Below the pieces are notes generated by a model. The model saw only the letters and a list, made by a program, of their open reading frames with translations, did not search any database and was not told the origin of the DNA. The translations under genes and the position numbers were made by a program. A stretch of DNA of 64,000 bases from CAYWPG01 sp964460035 (GTDB lineage: Bacteria > Pseudomonadota > Gammaproteobacteria > Nitrococcales > AK92). Of this stretch, positions 46,652 to 54,178 are shown piece by piece (position 1 is the stretch's first letter; the number at the start of each line of letters is the position of its first letter). The DNA lies in contig CAYWPG010000006.1 in NCBI GenBank assembly GCA_964460035.1, positions 1 through 64,000 on the forward strand, in the 5' to 3' direction.

Positions 46652-47640
46652 GCGACCTCCAACGGATAGTGGCAGCGGTAAACATGCTGATCCGGCTGCG
46701 GGACCAACTCCGGTGCTTGCTGCCAGCACACGTCCGTGGCGCGCTCGCAACGCGCCGCGAACCGGCAGCCCACATGCTGGCCGTAGACCGTCGGAGGACG
46801 GCCGGGAATGGTTTCCAGTAAGCTGTGCGGCGGATCCTCCAGCCTGGGTATGGAGCGCAGCAGCGCGGCCGTGTAAGGCATGCGCGGCTGTTGGAACAGC
46901 GGTCGGGTGGCGGCCCGCTCGACCAGTTGTCCGCCGTACATCACTGCGATCTCGTCGCAATGTCCGGCAGCCACGCCCAAGTCGTGCGTGATCAGGATCA
47001 TCGACATGTTCCGCTCCCGCTGCAGGCGCGAGAGCAGTTCGAGAATGTCGGCCTGCACCGTCACATCCAGGGCCGTGGTCGGCTCGTCGGCGATCAGCAG
47101 CTCCGGCTCGCAAGAGATCGCCATCGCGATTACCACACGCTGACGCATGCCGCCCGAGAGCTCGTGCGGGAATTGCTGGAGACGGCGGGCAGGCGAAGTG
47201 ATACCCACCTGAGCGAGGATTTCCGCCGCACGCTGGCTGGCTTCCCGGGCCGTGAGCCCAAGATGCAGCTGCATACCCTCCGTCAGCTGAGCGCCGATAG
47301 TGCGCACCGGGTTCAACGCCGTCATCGGATCCTGAAACACCATGGCGATGCGACGACCGCGGATGCGCTGCATTTCGCGCTTGCTCAGGCTAGTCAGCTC
47401 GATGCCGTCGAACACGATGCGCGAACTCTCCGCCCAGCGCGTCCTGCCGGGAAGCAGGCGCATGATTGCGCGCGAGAGCACCGACTTGCCGGAACCCGAC
47501 TCGCCCACGATCCCGAGCGTACACGCCCGCGGCACGTCCAACGAGACATTGTCCAGCGCCACCAGCTCGCCATGCGGTGTGGGAAAGCGAATCCCCAGCT
47601 CGCGGACCTCCAACAGAGGGGACGTAGCAGACGCCGTCAT
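46648..47640 (-). CDS. ABC transporter ATPase (OppD/DppD type)
   Basis: A 330-residue ATPase: Walker A GESGSGKSVLSRAIM, Q-loop MVFQDPMTALNPV, signature LSGGMRQRVVIAMA, Walker B LLIADEPTTALD, and the C-terminal Cys motif CRFAARCERATDVC. It overlaps both neighbours by four bases, so the three genes are translationally coupled. Confidence 0.93.
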   Translation of the reverse strand: MTASATSPLLEVRELGIRFPTPHGELVALDNVSLDVPRACTLGIVGESGSGKSVLSRAIMRLLPGRTRWAESSRIVFDGIELTSLSKREMQRIRGRRIAMVFQDPMTALNPVRTIGAQLTEGMQLHLGLTAREASQRAAEILAQVGITSPARRLQQFPHELSGGMRQRVVIAMAISCEPELLIADEPTTALDVTVQADILELLSRLQRERNMSMILITHDLGVAAGHCDEIAVMYGGQLVERAATRPLFQQPRMPYTAALLRSIPRLEDPPHSLLETIPGRPPTVYGQHVGCRFAARCERATDVCWQQAPELVPQPDQHVYRCHYPLEVA

Positions 47641-48509
47641 GACAATCCTCCTTCTTTGGCCTCGGTCTTCTTGCGCAGGCTGTCGCCGAGGAGGTTCAGG
47701 CTGAGCACGGTCAGGAACATCACCGCCGCCGGGATGAGAGTGACGTGGGGCGAGCGCTCCAGCGCCTCGCGGCCATCCGCAATCATCCCCCCCCAACTGG
47801 GCTGGGGAGGCTGGATACCGACCCCGAGGAAGCTCAACGAGCCTTCGATCACGATCATGACGGACACAATGGTCAGCCCGTAGGTCAGCAGCGACATGGC
47901 CATATTGGGCAGCACTTCGCGCGTGAGTATGTAAGCGTCGCTCGCGCCGGCGGTGCGTGCGGCGAGCACGAACTCCCGCTGCAGCAACGGCAACGCGTTG
48001 GCCCTGGCAATCCGAGCAAAGGCGGGAATGGACAAAAAGCCCAGCGCGATGGTCACGCTCTTGACCGAGGGCCCCATTACCGCAGTGAGGGCCATCGCCA
48101 GCACCAAGCCGGGAAAGGCCAGGATGGCGTCCATCAAGCCCAGGATGGCGGTACGCGTGTAGCCGCCGTAGAACGCGGACAGCAGTCCCATCGCCGTGCC
48201 GAACACCAGTCCCAGCAGCGGCGCCATAAAGCCCACAATGAGCGAGACGCGGGCACCGTGGGCGATACGGCTGAGCATATCGCGCCCGGTATGGTCAGTC
48301 CCCAGCAGATGGGCGCTGCTGGGCAGCTCCTCTATGTGCATGAAATCCATATGGGTCGGGCTGGGAATGGGCAGCCAGTCGACGCCGATCGCCAGCGCTG
48401 CGATCAGCAGCAGCCAGCTCAGCGGCAGCCAGACCCGCAAAGCGTCGATAACGCGCCTGACGCGCGCTCCTATAGAGGAGCGTCGAAGATTGTTAGCGGC
48501 CACTGTCAT
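47637..48509 (-). CDS. ABC transporter permease (OppC/DppC type)
   Basis: A 290-residue inner-membrane protein with about six helices. The conserved LLGTDHTGRDMLSRIAHGARVSL follows the first periplasmic loop, and the EAA-like cytoplasmic loop is AARTAGASDAYILTREVLPNM. I take ATG 48509, with GAGG upstream; it overlaps the dppB-type gene by 17 bases. Confidence 0.92.
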   Translation of the reverse strand: MTVAANNLRRSSIGARVRRVIDALRVWLPLSWLLLIAALAIGVDWLPIPSPTHMDFMHIEELPSSAHLLGTDHTGRDMLSRIAHGARVSLIVGFMAPLLGLVFGTAMGLLSAFYGGYTRTAILGLMDAILAFPGLVLAMALTAVMGPSVKSVTIALGFLSIPAFARIARANALPLLQREFVLAARTAGASDAYILTREVLPNMAMSLLTYGLTIVSVMIVIEGSLSFLGVGIQPPQPSWGGMIADGREALERSPHVTLIPAAVMFLTVLSLNLLGDSLRKKTEAKEGGLS

Positions 48510-49503
48510 GACGAAGCCTCGGGTCAAGAACCGTGTAGAAGAGGTCCACCACCAGGTTGACCAGCACGAACGCGACAGCGATGAAAAGGACCACCCCTTG
48601 CACGACGATGAAGTCGCGCTGATTCACCGCATCAACCAGGTAACGCCCCACCCCCGGCAACGCGAACAGCGTCTCCAGAATCACGGAACCGCCGATCAGG
48701 TGACCGATGTTGATGCCCATGATCGTGATGACGCTGAATGAGGAAGGCCGCAGCGCGTGCCGCAGCAGAATGAATCGGTCGCTCAGCCCCTTGGCGCGGG
48801 CAACGGTGATGTATTCCTCTCGCAGCGTGCTGGCGATATCGCTGCGCAGCAGGCGCAGATACACCGGCGCTTCCACCAGGGCCAATGTCAGCGAGGGGAG
48901 GATCATCGAACGGATATGCCCGCCCAGGCTTTCGTTGGGGGAGACGTAACCGGTGGCCGGCAGCCATCCCAGCCAGATGGCGAACACCAGAATGAGCACC
49001 AGCCCGAGCACGAAATGAGGGACGGCGAGAATGCCGAAAGCTGCGCTGGAGATGCCCCTGTCGATCGCGGTTCCCTCACGGTAGCCAGCGACGACGCCCA
49101 AGGGGATCGCGATCAGCAAGGCCCAGATCTGGGCGTAAATCAGCAACATCACCGACACGGGCAGCCGATCAAGAATCGCGTCCGTAACGGCCTCGTTGCT
49201 GATGGGCGAGCGCCCCAGATCGCCTCGCAGAGCATTGCCGACCCAGGTCGCGAAACGCTCCGGCAATGGCCTATCGAGTCCCAGCTGCGCCTCTATTCGG
49301 GCGATGTCCTCGGCCGTGCTCTCTTCTCCGAGGAAAGCGTCCGCCACGCTGCCAGGCAGCAACTCCATCATGAAGAAAGTGGCCACACTGACCAACACCA
49401 GCACGCCCAGCAGATGCGCCAAACGCCGGGCGATCTGCCGATAAGGCAGCGTGCGCCAAATGCTGGTGGACTCATTGCTGCGGCTCACCTCAGCAGGTTG
49501 CAT
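48493..49503 (-). CDS. ABC transporter permease (OppB/DppB type)
   Basis: A 336-residue membrane protein with six helices and an extended cytosolic N-terminus (about 30 residues). The EAA-like loop is VARAKGLSDRFILLRHALRPS and the end has LVDLFYTVLDPRLRHDSGR. It is the first transporter gene, 169 bases after the carboxymuconolactone-decarboxylase-like gene. Confidence 0.92.
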   Translation of the reverse strand: MQPAEVSRSNESTSIWRTLPYRQIARRLAHLLGVLVLVSVATFFMMELLPGSVADAFLGEESTAEDIARIEAQLGLDRPLPERFATWVGNALRGDLGRSPISNEAVTDAILDRLPVSVMLLIYAQIWALLIAIPLGVVAGYREGTAIDRGISSAAFGILAVPHFVLGLVLILVFAIWLGWLPATGYVSPNESLGGHIRSMILPSLTLALVEAPVYLRLLRSDIASTLREEYITVARAKGLSDRFILLRHALRPSSFSVITIMGINIGHLIGGSVILETLFALPGVGRYLVDAVNQRDFIVVQGVVLFIAVAFVLVNLVVDLFYTVLDPRLRHDSGR

Positions 49504-49672
49504 AAGCACCCCCCAAAGCTTTCGCCGCCAAAGGGCATGCCGCCCCGGCCCTGTGGGTAGCCATCGTTTCTCTCCTCCTCCTGTGCGTCCCGCGTCGTTG
49601 CCCCGGGATCGTCACGACCGCCGTATGGCCGCAGGGCCGCTTGGCAGCGGCACCTGACGGCAGGGCAGCGGG

Positions 49673-50197
49673 TCAATCGGTCAACGGCGGATCCTCAAGG
49701 TCGACCTCGAAGTTCTCGAGGAACCGGGAAACCATCATGTAAAAGCCGATCGTCAGCGTCAGTTCGGCCAACTCCCGGTACGAGAGTTTTTCCGCCAAAG
49801 CGTTCCAGGTGGAATCGCCAGCCTTGACGTTGAGCACCACCTGGTCGGTATAGCGCAGCACCCGGCGCTCCAGATCGTCGAAGGCCGGGTGATCGGGCCC
49901 GTCGCGCAAGGCCTGGATTTTCTCTTCGCTAACGCCTACGCGGCGCGCGAAGCGCTCGTGCTGATGCACCTCGTAGGGAGCGCGGCAGAGAATGCCCACC
50001 CGCACGATGGCCAGCTCGCGCAGACGCTCGTCGAGCTGGTTCTGGCGCAGCAGCGCGCCGCCCAGCTGCAAGAATCCTTCCGCGGCCGGTCCTGCGTGCG
50101 GCAGCATGCGGTAGATATTCAGCGGCCGACGCGAGGCTATGGCCTCTTGCAACGCGGGGCTGGCCTGGGACAGGTCGAAATAGGGAATGCGTGCCAT
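49673..50197 (-). CDS. Carboxymuconolactone decarboxylase/AhpD-like protein
   Basis: A 174-residue helical protein of the CMD family. It has the core RLRELAIVRVGILCRAPYEVHQHERFARRVGVSEEKI and a second half ELAELTLTIGFYMMVSRFLE. The AhpD active-site pair C-x2-C is absent (CRAP), so peroxidase activity is unlikely. The YEVHQHE arrangement is like CMD-type enzymes acting on small organic acids. It lies between the SDR gene and the transporter genes in what looks like one transcript. Confidence 0.82.
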   Translation of the reverse strand: MARIPYFDLSQASPALQEAIASRRPLNIYRMLPHAGPAAEGFLQLGGALLRQNQLDERLRELAIVRVGILCRAPYEVHQHERFARRVGVSEEKIQALRDGPDHPAFDDLERRVLRYTDQVVLNVKAGDSTWNALAEKLSYRELAELTLTIGFYMMVSRFLENFEVDLEDPPLTD

Positions 50198-50234
50198 ACG
50201 ATAAAGCTCCTGCGACTGGACCTAACGACCGCCG

Positions 50235-51083
50235 TCAGCGGACGATGTTATTGACGCTGCCGCCGTCGACGACGATCGTTTGAGCGTTGATGTAGGAGGC
50301 CTCGTGGGAGATCAGGAAAATGGTCGGGTAGGCGACTTCCCAAGCCGTCCCCTGCCGGCCGAACGGCGCCTGCTGCGCCCGGTCGGGCCGCGCCCGCGAT
50401 GCGCTGCGCCCCATGGGCGTGTCGATGAACCCTGGCGCTATGACGTTGCAGCGTATGCCGGCCTCGTGGCCGTGCACCGCAACCGCGCGCGCCAGCGACA
50501 GTAACGCGGCTTTCGATGCCTCGTAAGCGGGGTTCCTGCCCGTGTTGCGCATGCTCGCCACCGAGGAGATCAGCACTATGCTCGAACCGGGCTCCATTAC
50601 CTTCAGCGCTCGCTGACAGGCAAGCATGTGCGCACGCACGTTGACCGCAAACACCTCATCCCAGGCATCCGCCGGGATATCGTGCAGGTTGAAGCGGCGG
50701 CTGATGCCCACGTTCAGCACCATGCCATCGAGCTTGCCCATCATCGCCTTGGCCTGATCGACCATCTGCAGAGCCTGCTCGGGCACACCGACGTCCGCGA
50801 CCAGCGTATGGGCCTTCAGACCTTCGCTCGCTAACAGATCCACCGTCGCTTGGGCGGCTGCCTCGTTGACGTCCGCGCAGACGACCTGCGCACCCTCGCG
50901 CGCCGCCAGCAAAGACATAGCGCGCCCATTGCCCATGGGGGGATCGGCCTCGTCGCTCTCGCGCTGCCCTGCCCCTACGATAAGCACATGCCTGCCCTGC
51001 AACCGGCCGCGCCCCGGCGCTTGCCCCAGTGCCTCGGGAAACATCTGAACGCTAGGATCGACGATCCGCTTCGGAATGGTCAT
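50235..51083 (-). CDS. Short-chain dehydrogenase/reductase with extended glycine loop
   Basis: A 282-residue Rossmann enzyme. The catalytic motif is YEASK with Ser in VLISSVASM. The cofactor glycine motif is split: VGAGQRESDEADPPMGNGRA carries an insertion of about nine residues between the first glycines and GNG. The C-terminus has SYINAQTIVVDGGSVNN. It starts at ATG 51083 with a strong AGGAGGA site and is the first gene of the operon under the LacI-type operators. Substrate unknown; context suggests oxidation or reduction of an imported compound. Confidence 0.88.
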   Translation of the reverse strand: MTIPKRIVDPSVQMFPEALGQAPGRGRLQGRHVLIVGAGQRESDEADPPMGNGRAMSLLAAREGAQVVCADVNEAAAQATVDLLASEGLKAHTLVADVGVPEQALQMVDQAKAMMGKLDGMVLNVGISRRFNLHDIPADAWDEVFAVNVRAHMLACQRALKVMEPGSSIVLISSVASMRNTGRNPAYEASKAALLSLARAVAVHGHEAGIRCNVIAPGFIDTPMGRSASRARPDRAQQAPFGRQGTAWEVAYPTIFLISHEASYINAQTIVVDGGSVNNIVR

Positions 51084-51173
51084 CTGCTCTCCTCCTGTTG
51101 AACCTATCGGGCATGCGCCTGACGCCATCTCGCCCGTCTGCGGTTGCGCCCTGGCCTGCTGGCAACAGCCGCC

Positions 51174-51187
51174 GGAAACGTTTCAAG
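51174..51187. promoter_or_regulatory. LacI-type operator O1
   Basis: GAAACGTTTC (51175-51184) is a perfect palindrome centred on CG, the usual LacI-family half-site layout. It lies about 30 bases downstream of the predicted transcription start of the SDR operon, in the position of a repressing operator. Confidence 0.65.
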
Positions 51188-51216
51188 TTAGAGTTGGTCA
51201 GGCGGGACTTGAACTA

Positions 51217-51245
51217 CCTATAACAGTGTCTGGACTCTCGTGCAA
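51217..51245 (-). promoter_or_regulatory. Sigma-70 promoter of the SDR/transporter operon
   Basis: On the minus strand TTGCAC (51245-51240) and TATAGG (51222-51217) are 17 bases apart. The start would be near 51210. It lies between the two LacI-type operators. Confidence 0.5.
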
Positions 51246-51308
51246 GCCCATTATTACAGTACTTATCGCAAGAAATTAACTGTCACGTCAAACTTGGAGC
51301 TAGTGGTT

Positions 51309-51320
51309 GTAACGTTTCAA
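51309..51320. promoter_or_regulatory. LacI-type operator O2
   Basis: TGTAACGTTTCA shares the AACGTTTCAAG stretch with O1 and has the same central CG. Centre-to-centre distance from O1 is 134 bp, compatible with a DNA loop across the promoter. The rest of 51084-51446 holds no gene. Confidence 0.6.
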
Positions 51321-51446
51321 GATCTAGAAAGAGGACTGCAAAGGAGGACGCGGTCACCCGAGCGCTAGCCGCGGTGTAGTACCATACGCAGCCGGCCGCC
51401 TACCCGGCTGGCCTCCAAACAAGCCTCAATTGCTGCGAATCTCACC

Positions 51447-52730
51447 ATGCGGAATTTGCGTCGTCCCGCCGCCGGCTGGCTGTTGACCGCCGCCCTCGCG
51501 GCTGCCGTACTACATGCTTTCGCCGCCACGGTTCCGATTTGGCCTGCGGCATTAGCCGGCTGGTTCGCCGGCCTGCTGCTCTGGCCGGATGTCACCGCCC
51601 GCACACGTCTGCAGGTAAGCATGCTGCTGGTGGCGGGTACAGTTACGCTGGGATGGGGAGCGCTGCATGGCGTAGAACCGGACTGGCAGCGCGCACTGAG
51701 CAGCAACACCCTGCTCATCGCAATGCTGACCGCCGTCGGTTTTCTGCGCCTGATCAGTACGCCCAAGCTGGAGAGCGAAGAGCAGCTGCCGCGTGGGCCG
51801 CGTGCGGTAGCCTCAACCCTGCTCGGCCTGCACCTGTTCGGTGCTGTCATCAACTTGTCAACGCTGTTCATCGTGGCCGAGCGCATCCGCCGCTCGGCTC
51901 CGCTGGGCAAGCAACAATTCCGCCTGCTCACCTGCGGCTACAGCGCCGCAGCCTTGTGGTCGCCGTTCTTTGCCGGCATGGCAGCGACACTTACCTTCGT
52001 GCCGGATGCGCAGCTCCCGGTACTGCTTAGCGTCGGCATTCCGTTGGCGGCGATGGCGCTAGGCACCCTGTGGCTGAAAACGACGCTGGAAGGCAGCCAG
52101 GACTTCCATGGCTACCCCACTGACTACCGCAGCCTCTGGCTGCCGGGCGTGCTGGGCGCAGCGGTGCTGGCGATCCATGCGGTTCTGCCGCACGTGTCGG
52201 TGCTCGCCATAGTGAGCCTGCTTTCGCCGGCAGTCACGGCCGTAACGCTGCTCGCCCGGGGCAACGGACTGCGCGCTGTGGCGCAGCATGCCGCGTCCGG
52301 CGTTCCTCAGATCGCCAACGAGCTGCTGCTGTTCCTTGCCGCAGGCGTATTGGCTGCGGGCTTCGCCGGTATCGTGGCTCTGGCCGATGGCTGGGTCCCG
52401 TTCGAGCGCTTCGGCGCCGTCGAAGCGGGCATAACGGTTGTCGCGATGATTCTGTTAGCGCAGATCGGAGTGCATCCCGTGGTCACGATCGCCGCCACCA
52501 GCGCGCTGTTAGCGCCTCTGTCCCCTGACCCGAATCTGCTCGCGCTGAGCTTTCTCGCCTCCTGGTCGCTAGGAACCACTCTGACGCCGCTCGGCGGGAT
52601 GAATCTTTCGCTGCAGGGCGCTTATGGCGTCGCCGGATCGGCGCTGTTCCGGTGGAACCTGCCCTACGTGCTGTGGATGCTTCCCGTCGTTTGGGCAGCG
52701 CTGGGGCTTTATGCCCTGCTGCGGCTTTAA
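51447..52730 (+). CDS. Polytopic membrane protein, transporter-like
   Basis: A 427-residue protein with about eleven to twelve hydrophobic helices and short loops. Landmarks are RLISTPKLESEEQLPRGPRAV in a cytosolic loop and the paired motifs FFAGMAATLTFVP and IGVHPVVTIAATSALLAPL near the two halves. The two-fold layout with small-residue re-entrant-looking segments recalls ion-transporter (IT) superfamily carriers such as the arsenite/citrate families, but I cannot name a family. Read divergently from the SDR operon, so it may share its control region. Confidence 0.7.
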   Translation: MRNLRRPAAGWLLTAALAAAVLHAFAATVPIWPAALAGWFAGLLLWPDVTARTRLQVSMLLVAGTVTLGWGALHGVEPDWQRALSSNTLLIAMLTAVGFLRLISTPKLESEEQLPRGPRAVASTLLGLHLFGAVINLSTLFIVAERIRRSAPLGKQQFRLLTCGYSAAALWSPFFAGMAATLTFVPDAQLPVLLSVGIPLAAMALGTLWLKTTLEGSQDFHGYPTDYRSLWLPGVLGAAVLAIHAVLPHVSVLAIVSLLSPAVTAVTLLARGNGLRAVAQHAASGVPQIANELLLFLAAGVLAAGFAGIVALADGWVPFERFGAVEAGITVVAMILLAQIGVHPVVTIAATSALLAPLSPDPNLLALSFLASWSLGTTLTPLGGMNLSLQGAYGVAGSALFRWNLPYVLWMLPVVWAALGLYALLRL

Positions 52731-52751
52731 GCAGGCGGCTCGTTAGGCGTT

Positions 52752-53021
52752 CTACCAAACCGAGGCGCCACAACAGGAGAGAAGCCAACGTTCGTTTGTT
52801 TCAACCTCAAAGGCTTTCACCGCTACAAATCCGTTTGCACGCAAAAATCCGCAATAGCAGCGTTCCACGCACGTTGTTTGATTACAGAGCTGCCGGTCCA
52901 TGCCTTCGACCAGCAGCTCATACGCGGCTTTGCCAGCTCCTACATGCCTTAGCGAATCGTTGTTCCGAATATAGCGACAAGGTAACATGCGCCCCCCGAG
53001 CAACGCGCTCTTTACAGACAT
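52752..53021 (-). pseudogene. Possible GNAT acetyltransferase fragment
   Basis: An 89-codon frame on the minus strand reads HVGAGKAAYELLVEGMDRQ and, later, FLRANGFVAVKAFEVETNE. This resembles the acetyl-CoA loop (G-x-GKA-LYE-L) and the C-terminal 'FYxxNGF' part of GNAT enzymes. The N-terminal half is missing and the middle is Cys-rich and unlike the family. I read it as a decayed remnant with low certainty. Confidence 0.3.
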
Positions 53022-53029
53022 AACCTCAC

Positions 53030-53052
53030 GCCTCTTTCGAGGCCTTTTGTTT
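53030..53052 (+). terminator. Hairpin with T-rich tail before the PEGA lipoprotein gene
   Basis: GCCTC/GAGGC with loop TTTC, followed by CTTTTGTTT. It would stop transcripts coming from 51447-52730, or serve as a leader attenuator for the next gene, whose ribosome site begins at the tail. Confidence 0.5.
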
Positions 53053-53062
53053 GGGGGGAAAC

Positions 53063-53533
53063 GTGAAAATTGCTTCTATCGCAGCGGGTGCTCTGGCCCT
53101 CGCACTGGTCTCCGGTTGCGCATCCATCGTCCAAGGCACCTCGCAAGAGATTGCCATTTCCAGCGTTCCCTCCGGGGCAACCGTAACCTCTAACGGCGTC
53201 ATAATTGGAAAGACCCCTCTGGTCGCTGACCTGCGCCGCAAGTCCAGCCATATCCTCCGTATCGAGTTGCAAGGATACGAGCCATACGAGATAGCTCTCG
53301 CTCGCAGCATCAGCGGATGGGCGTGGGGAAATATCGTTTTCGGCGGCGTGATCGGTCTGGTCGTCGACTTCGCGACGGGGGGCATTTACAAGCTGACCCC
53401 CGAGCAGATCGAGGCGGACTTGCGCCCCGCCGTCACCACGACGAAGCTGGAGCAGGACGCCATCGTCCTGCACGTCGTGCTGGAAGCGAAGCCCGAATGG
53501 GAGAAAATCGGGCAGATAGCGCTTGCGCAGTGA
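53063..53533 (+). CDS. PEGA-domain lipoprotein
   Basis: A 156-residue lipoprotein with lipobox LVSGC (Cys at about residue 19). The PEGA-like beta domain is ISSVPSGATVTSNGVIIGKTPLVADLRRKSSHILRIELQGYEPYEI. A hydrophobic hairpin (about 88-108) follows. The start is GTG 53063 after GGGGGGAA. PEGA domains bind surface or periplasmic partners, and the exact role is unknown. Its codon use is ordinary. It stands alone and is followed by a REP-like element. Confidence 0.75.
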   Translation: MKIASIAAGALALALVSGCASIVQGTSQEIAISSVPSGATVTSNGVIIGKTPLVADLRRKSSHILRIELQGYEPYEIALARSISGWAWGNIVFGGVIGLVVDFATGGIYKLTPEQIEADLRPAVTTTKLEQDAIVLHVVLEAKPEWEKIGQIALAQ

Positions 53534-53605
53534 TTAGCACTGGCTAGTTTGAGCGCCGCTTTGCCCGCACACCGGGAGGGTTTTCCCAGCGGCAGCGGCG
53601 ACGCC

Positions 53606-53676
53606 AAGATTCGCGGCCCCCCTGGCCGCGAATCTTCGGCTTCTCTACCGTGGCAGGAAAGGCCTTTCACGGCGAG
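53606..53676. repeat. REP-like dispersed element, copy 4
   Basis: A perfect 13-bp hairpin AAGATTCGCGGCC/GGCCGCGAATCTT (53606-53618 and 53624-53636). A second unit, GGCAGGAAAGGCCTTTCACGG, follows. Order and sequence match the core at 12277-12332. It lies between two convergent genes and may also serve to end both transcripts. Confidence 0.65.
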
Positions 53677-53707
53677 AGCACCACACTCCCCGGAGCGTCG
53701 GTTGTTC

Positions 53708-54046
53708 TCAACGCTGATTACGCGCCAGGGCATACAGTTCGCTAACCATCCGCCCGCTGCCCAACACCGCGAAGGCTTCATCCAGGCTAGCGGTTTCGGC
53801 CGCCACGAAGCTGTCGTCCGGCAGGCGGTAGCCGCTGGACTTGATCTTCTGGACCACCCAACGGCCGCCTCGCGTTCTATATAAGCGCAGTTGCTGGCAG
53901 TACCCGTCATTCCCGCAGCGCTCGGCATCGTTAACGGCAGCTATCAGCCGCCCCCAGAAGACGATGGCCGGGCCGTCATCATTGGGAAGTCGAAAGTAGC
54001 GGTTTCCTTCCGCATCCACCTGATCCGCAAAACGCAGCGCAACCAT
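53708..54046 (-). CDS. Small protein of unknown function
   Basis: A 112-residue protein, MVALRFADQVDAEGNRYFRLPN, then VFWGRLIAAVNDAERCGNDGYCQQLRLYRTRGGRWVVQKIK. Two Cys (CGNDGYC) could pair. No signal peptide or membrane segment from this start. A longer frame to 54163 begins with TTG and is Gly/His-rich, so I prefer ATG 54046 with GGAGGG upstream. It follows the ATP-grasp gene on the same strand, 132 bases away. Family not recognised. Confidence 0.5.
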   Translation of the reverse strand: MVALRFADQVDAEGNRYFRLPNDDGPAIVFWGRLIAAVNDAERCGNDGYCQQLRLYRTRGGRWVVQKIKSSGYRLPDDSFVAAETASLDEAFAVLGSGRMVSELYALARNQR

Positions 54047-54178
54047 CTCGCCTGGCCCTCCATGCTCACCGTGAGCGTCGGCCTGGCTAGCACGGCGCCC
54101 CGTATTCCAATGAATGCTCGCGCCCTGGCGAAAAACAAGCGCTAGGGCGGCGCCCCTGGGCAAGCTGTGTCCTGCCGC

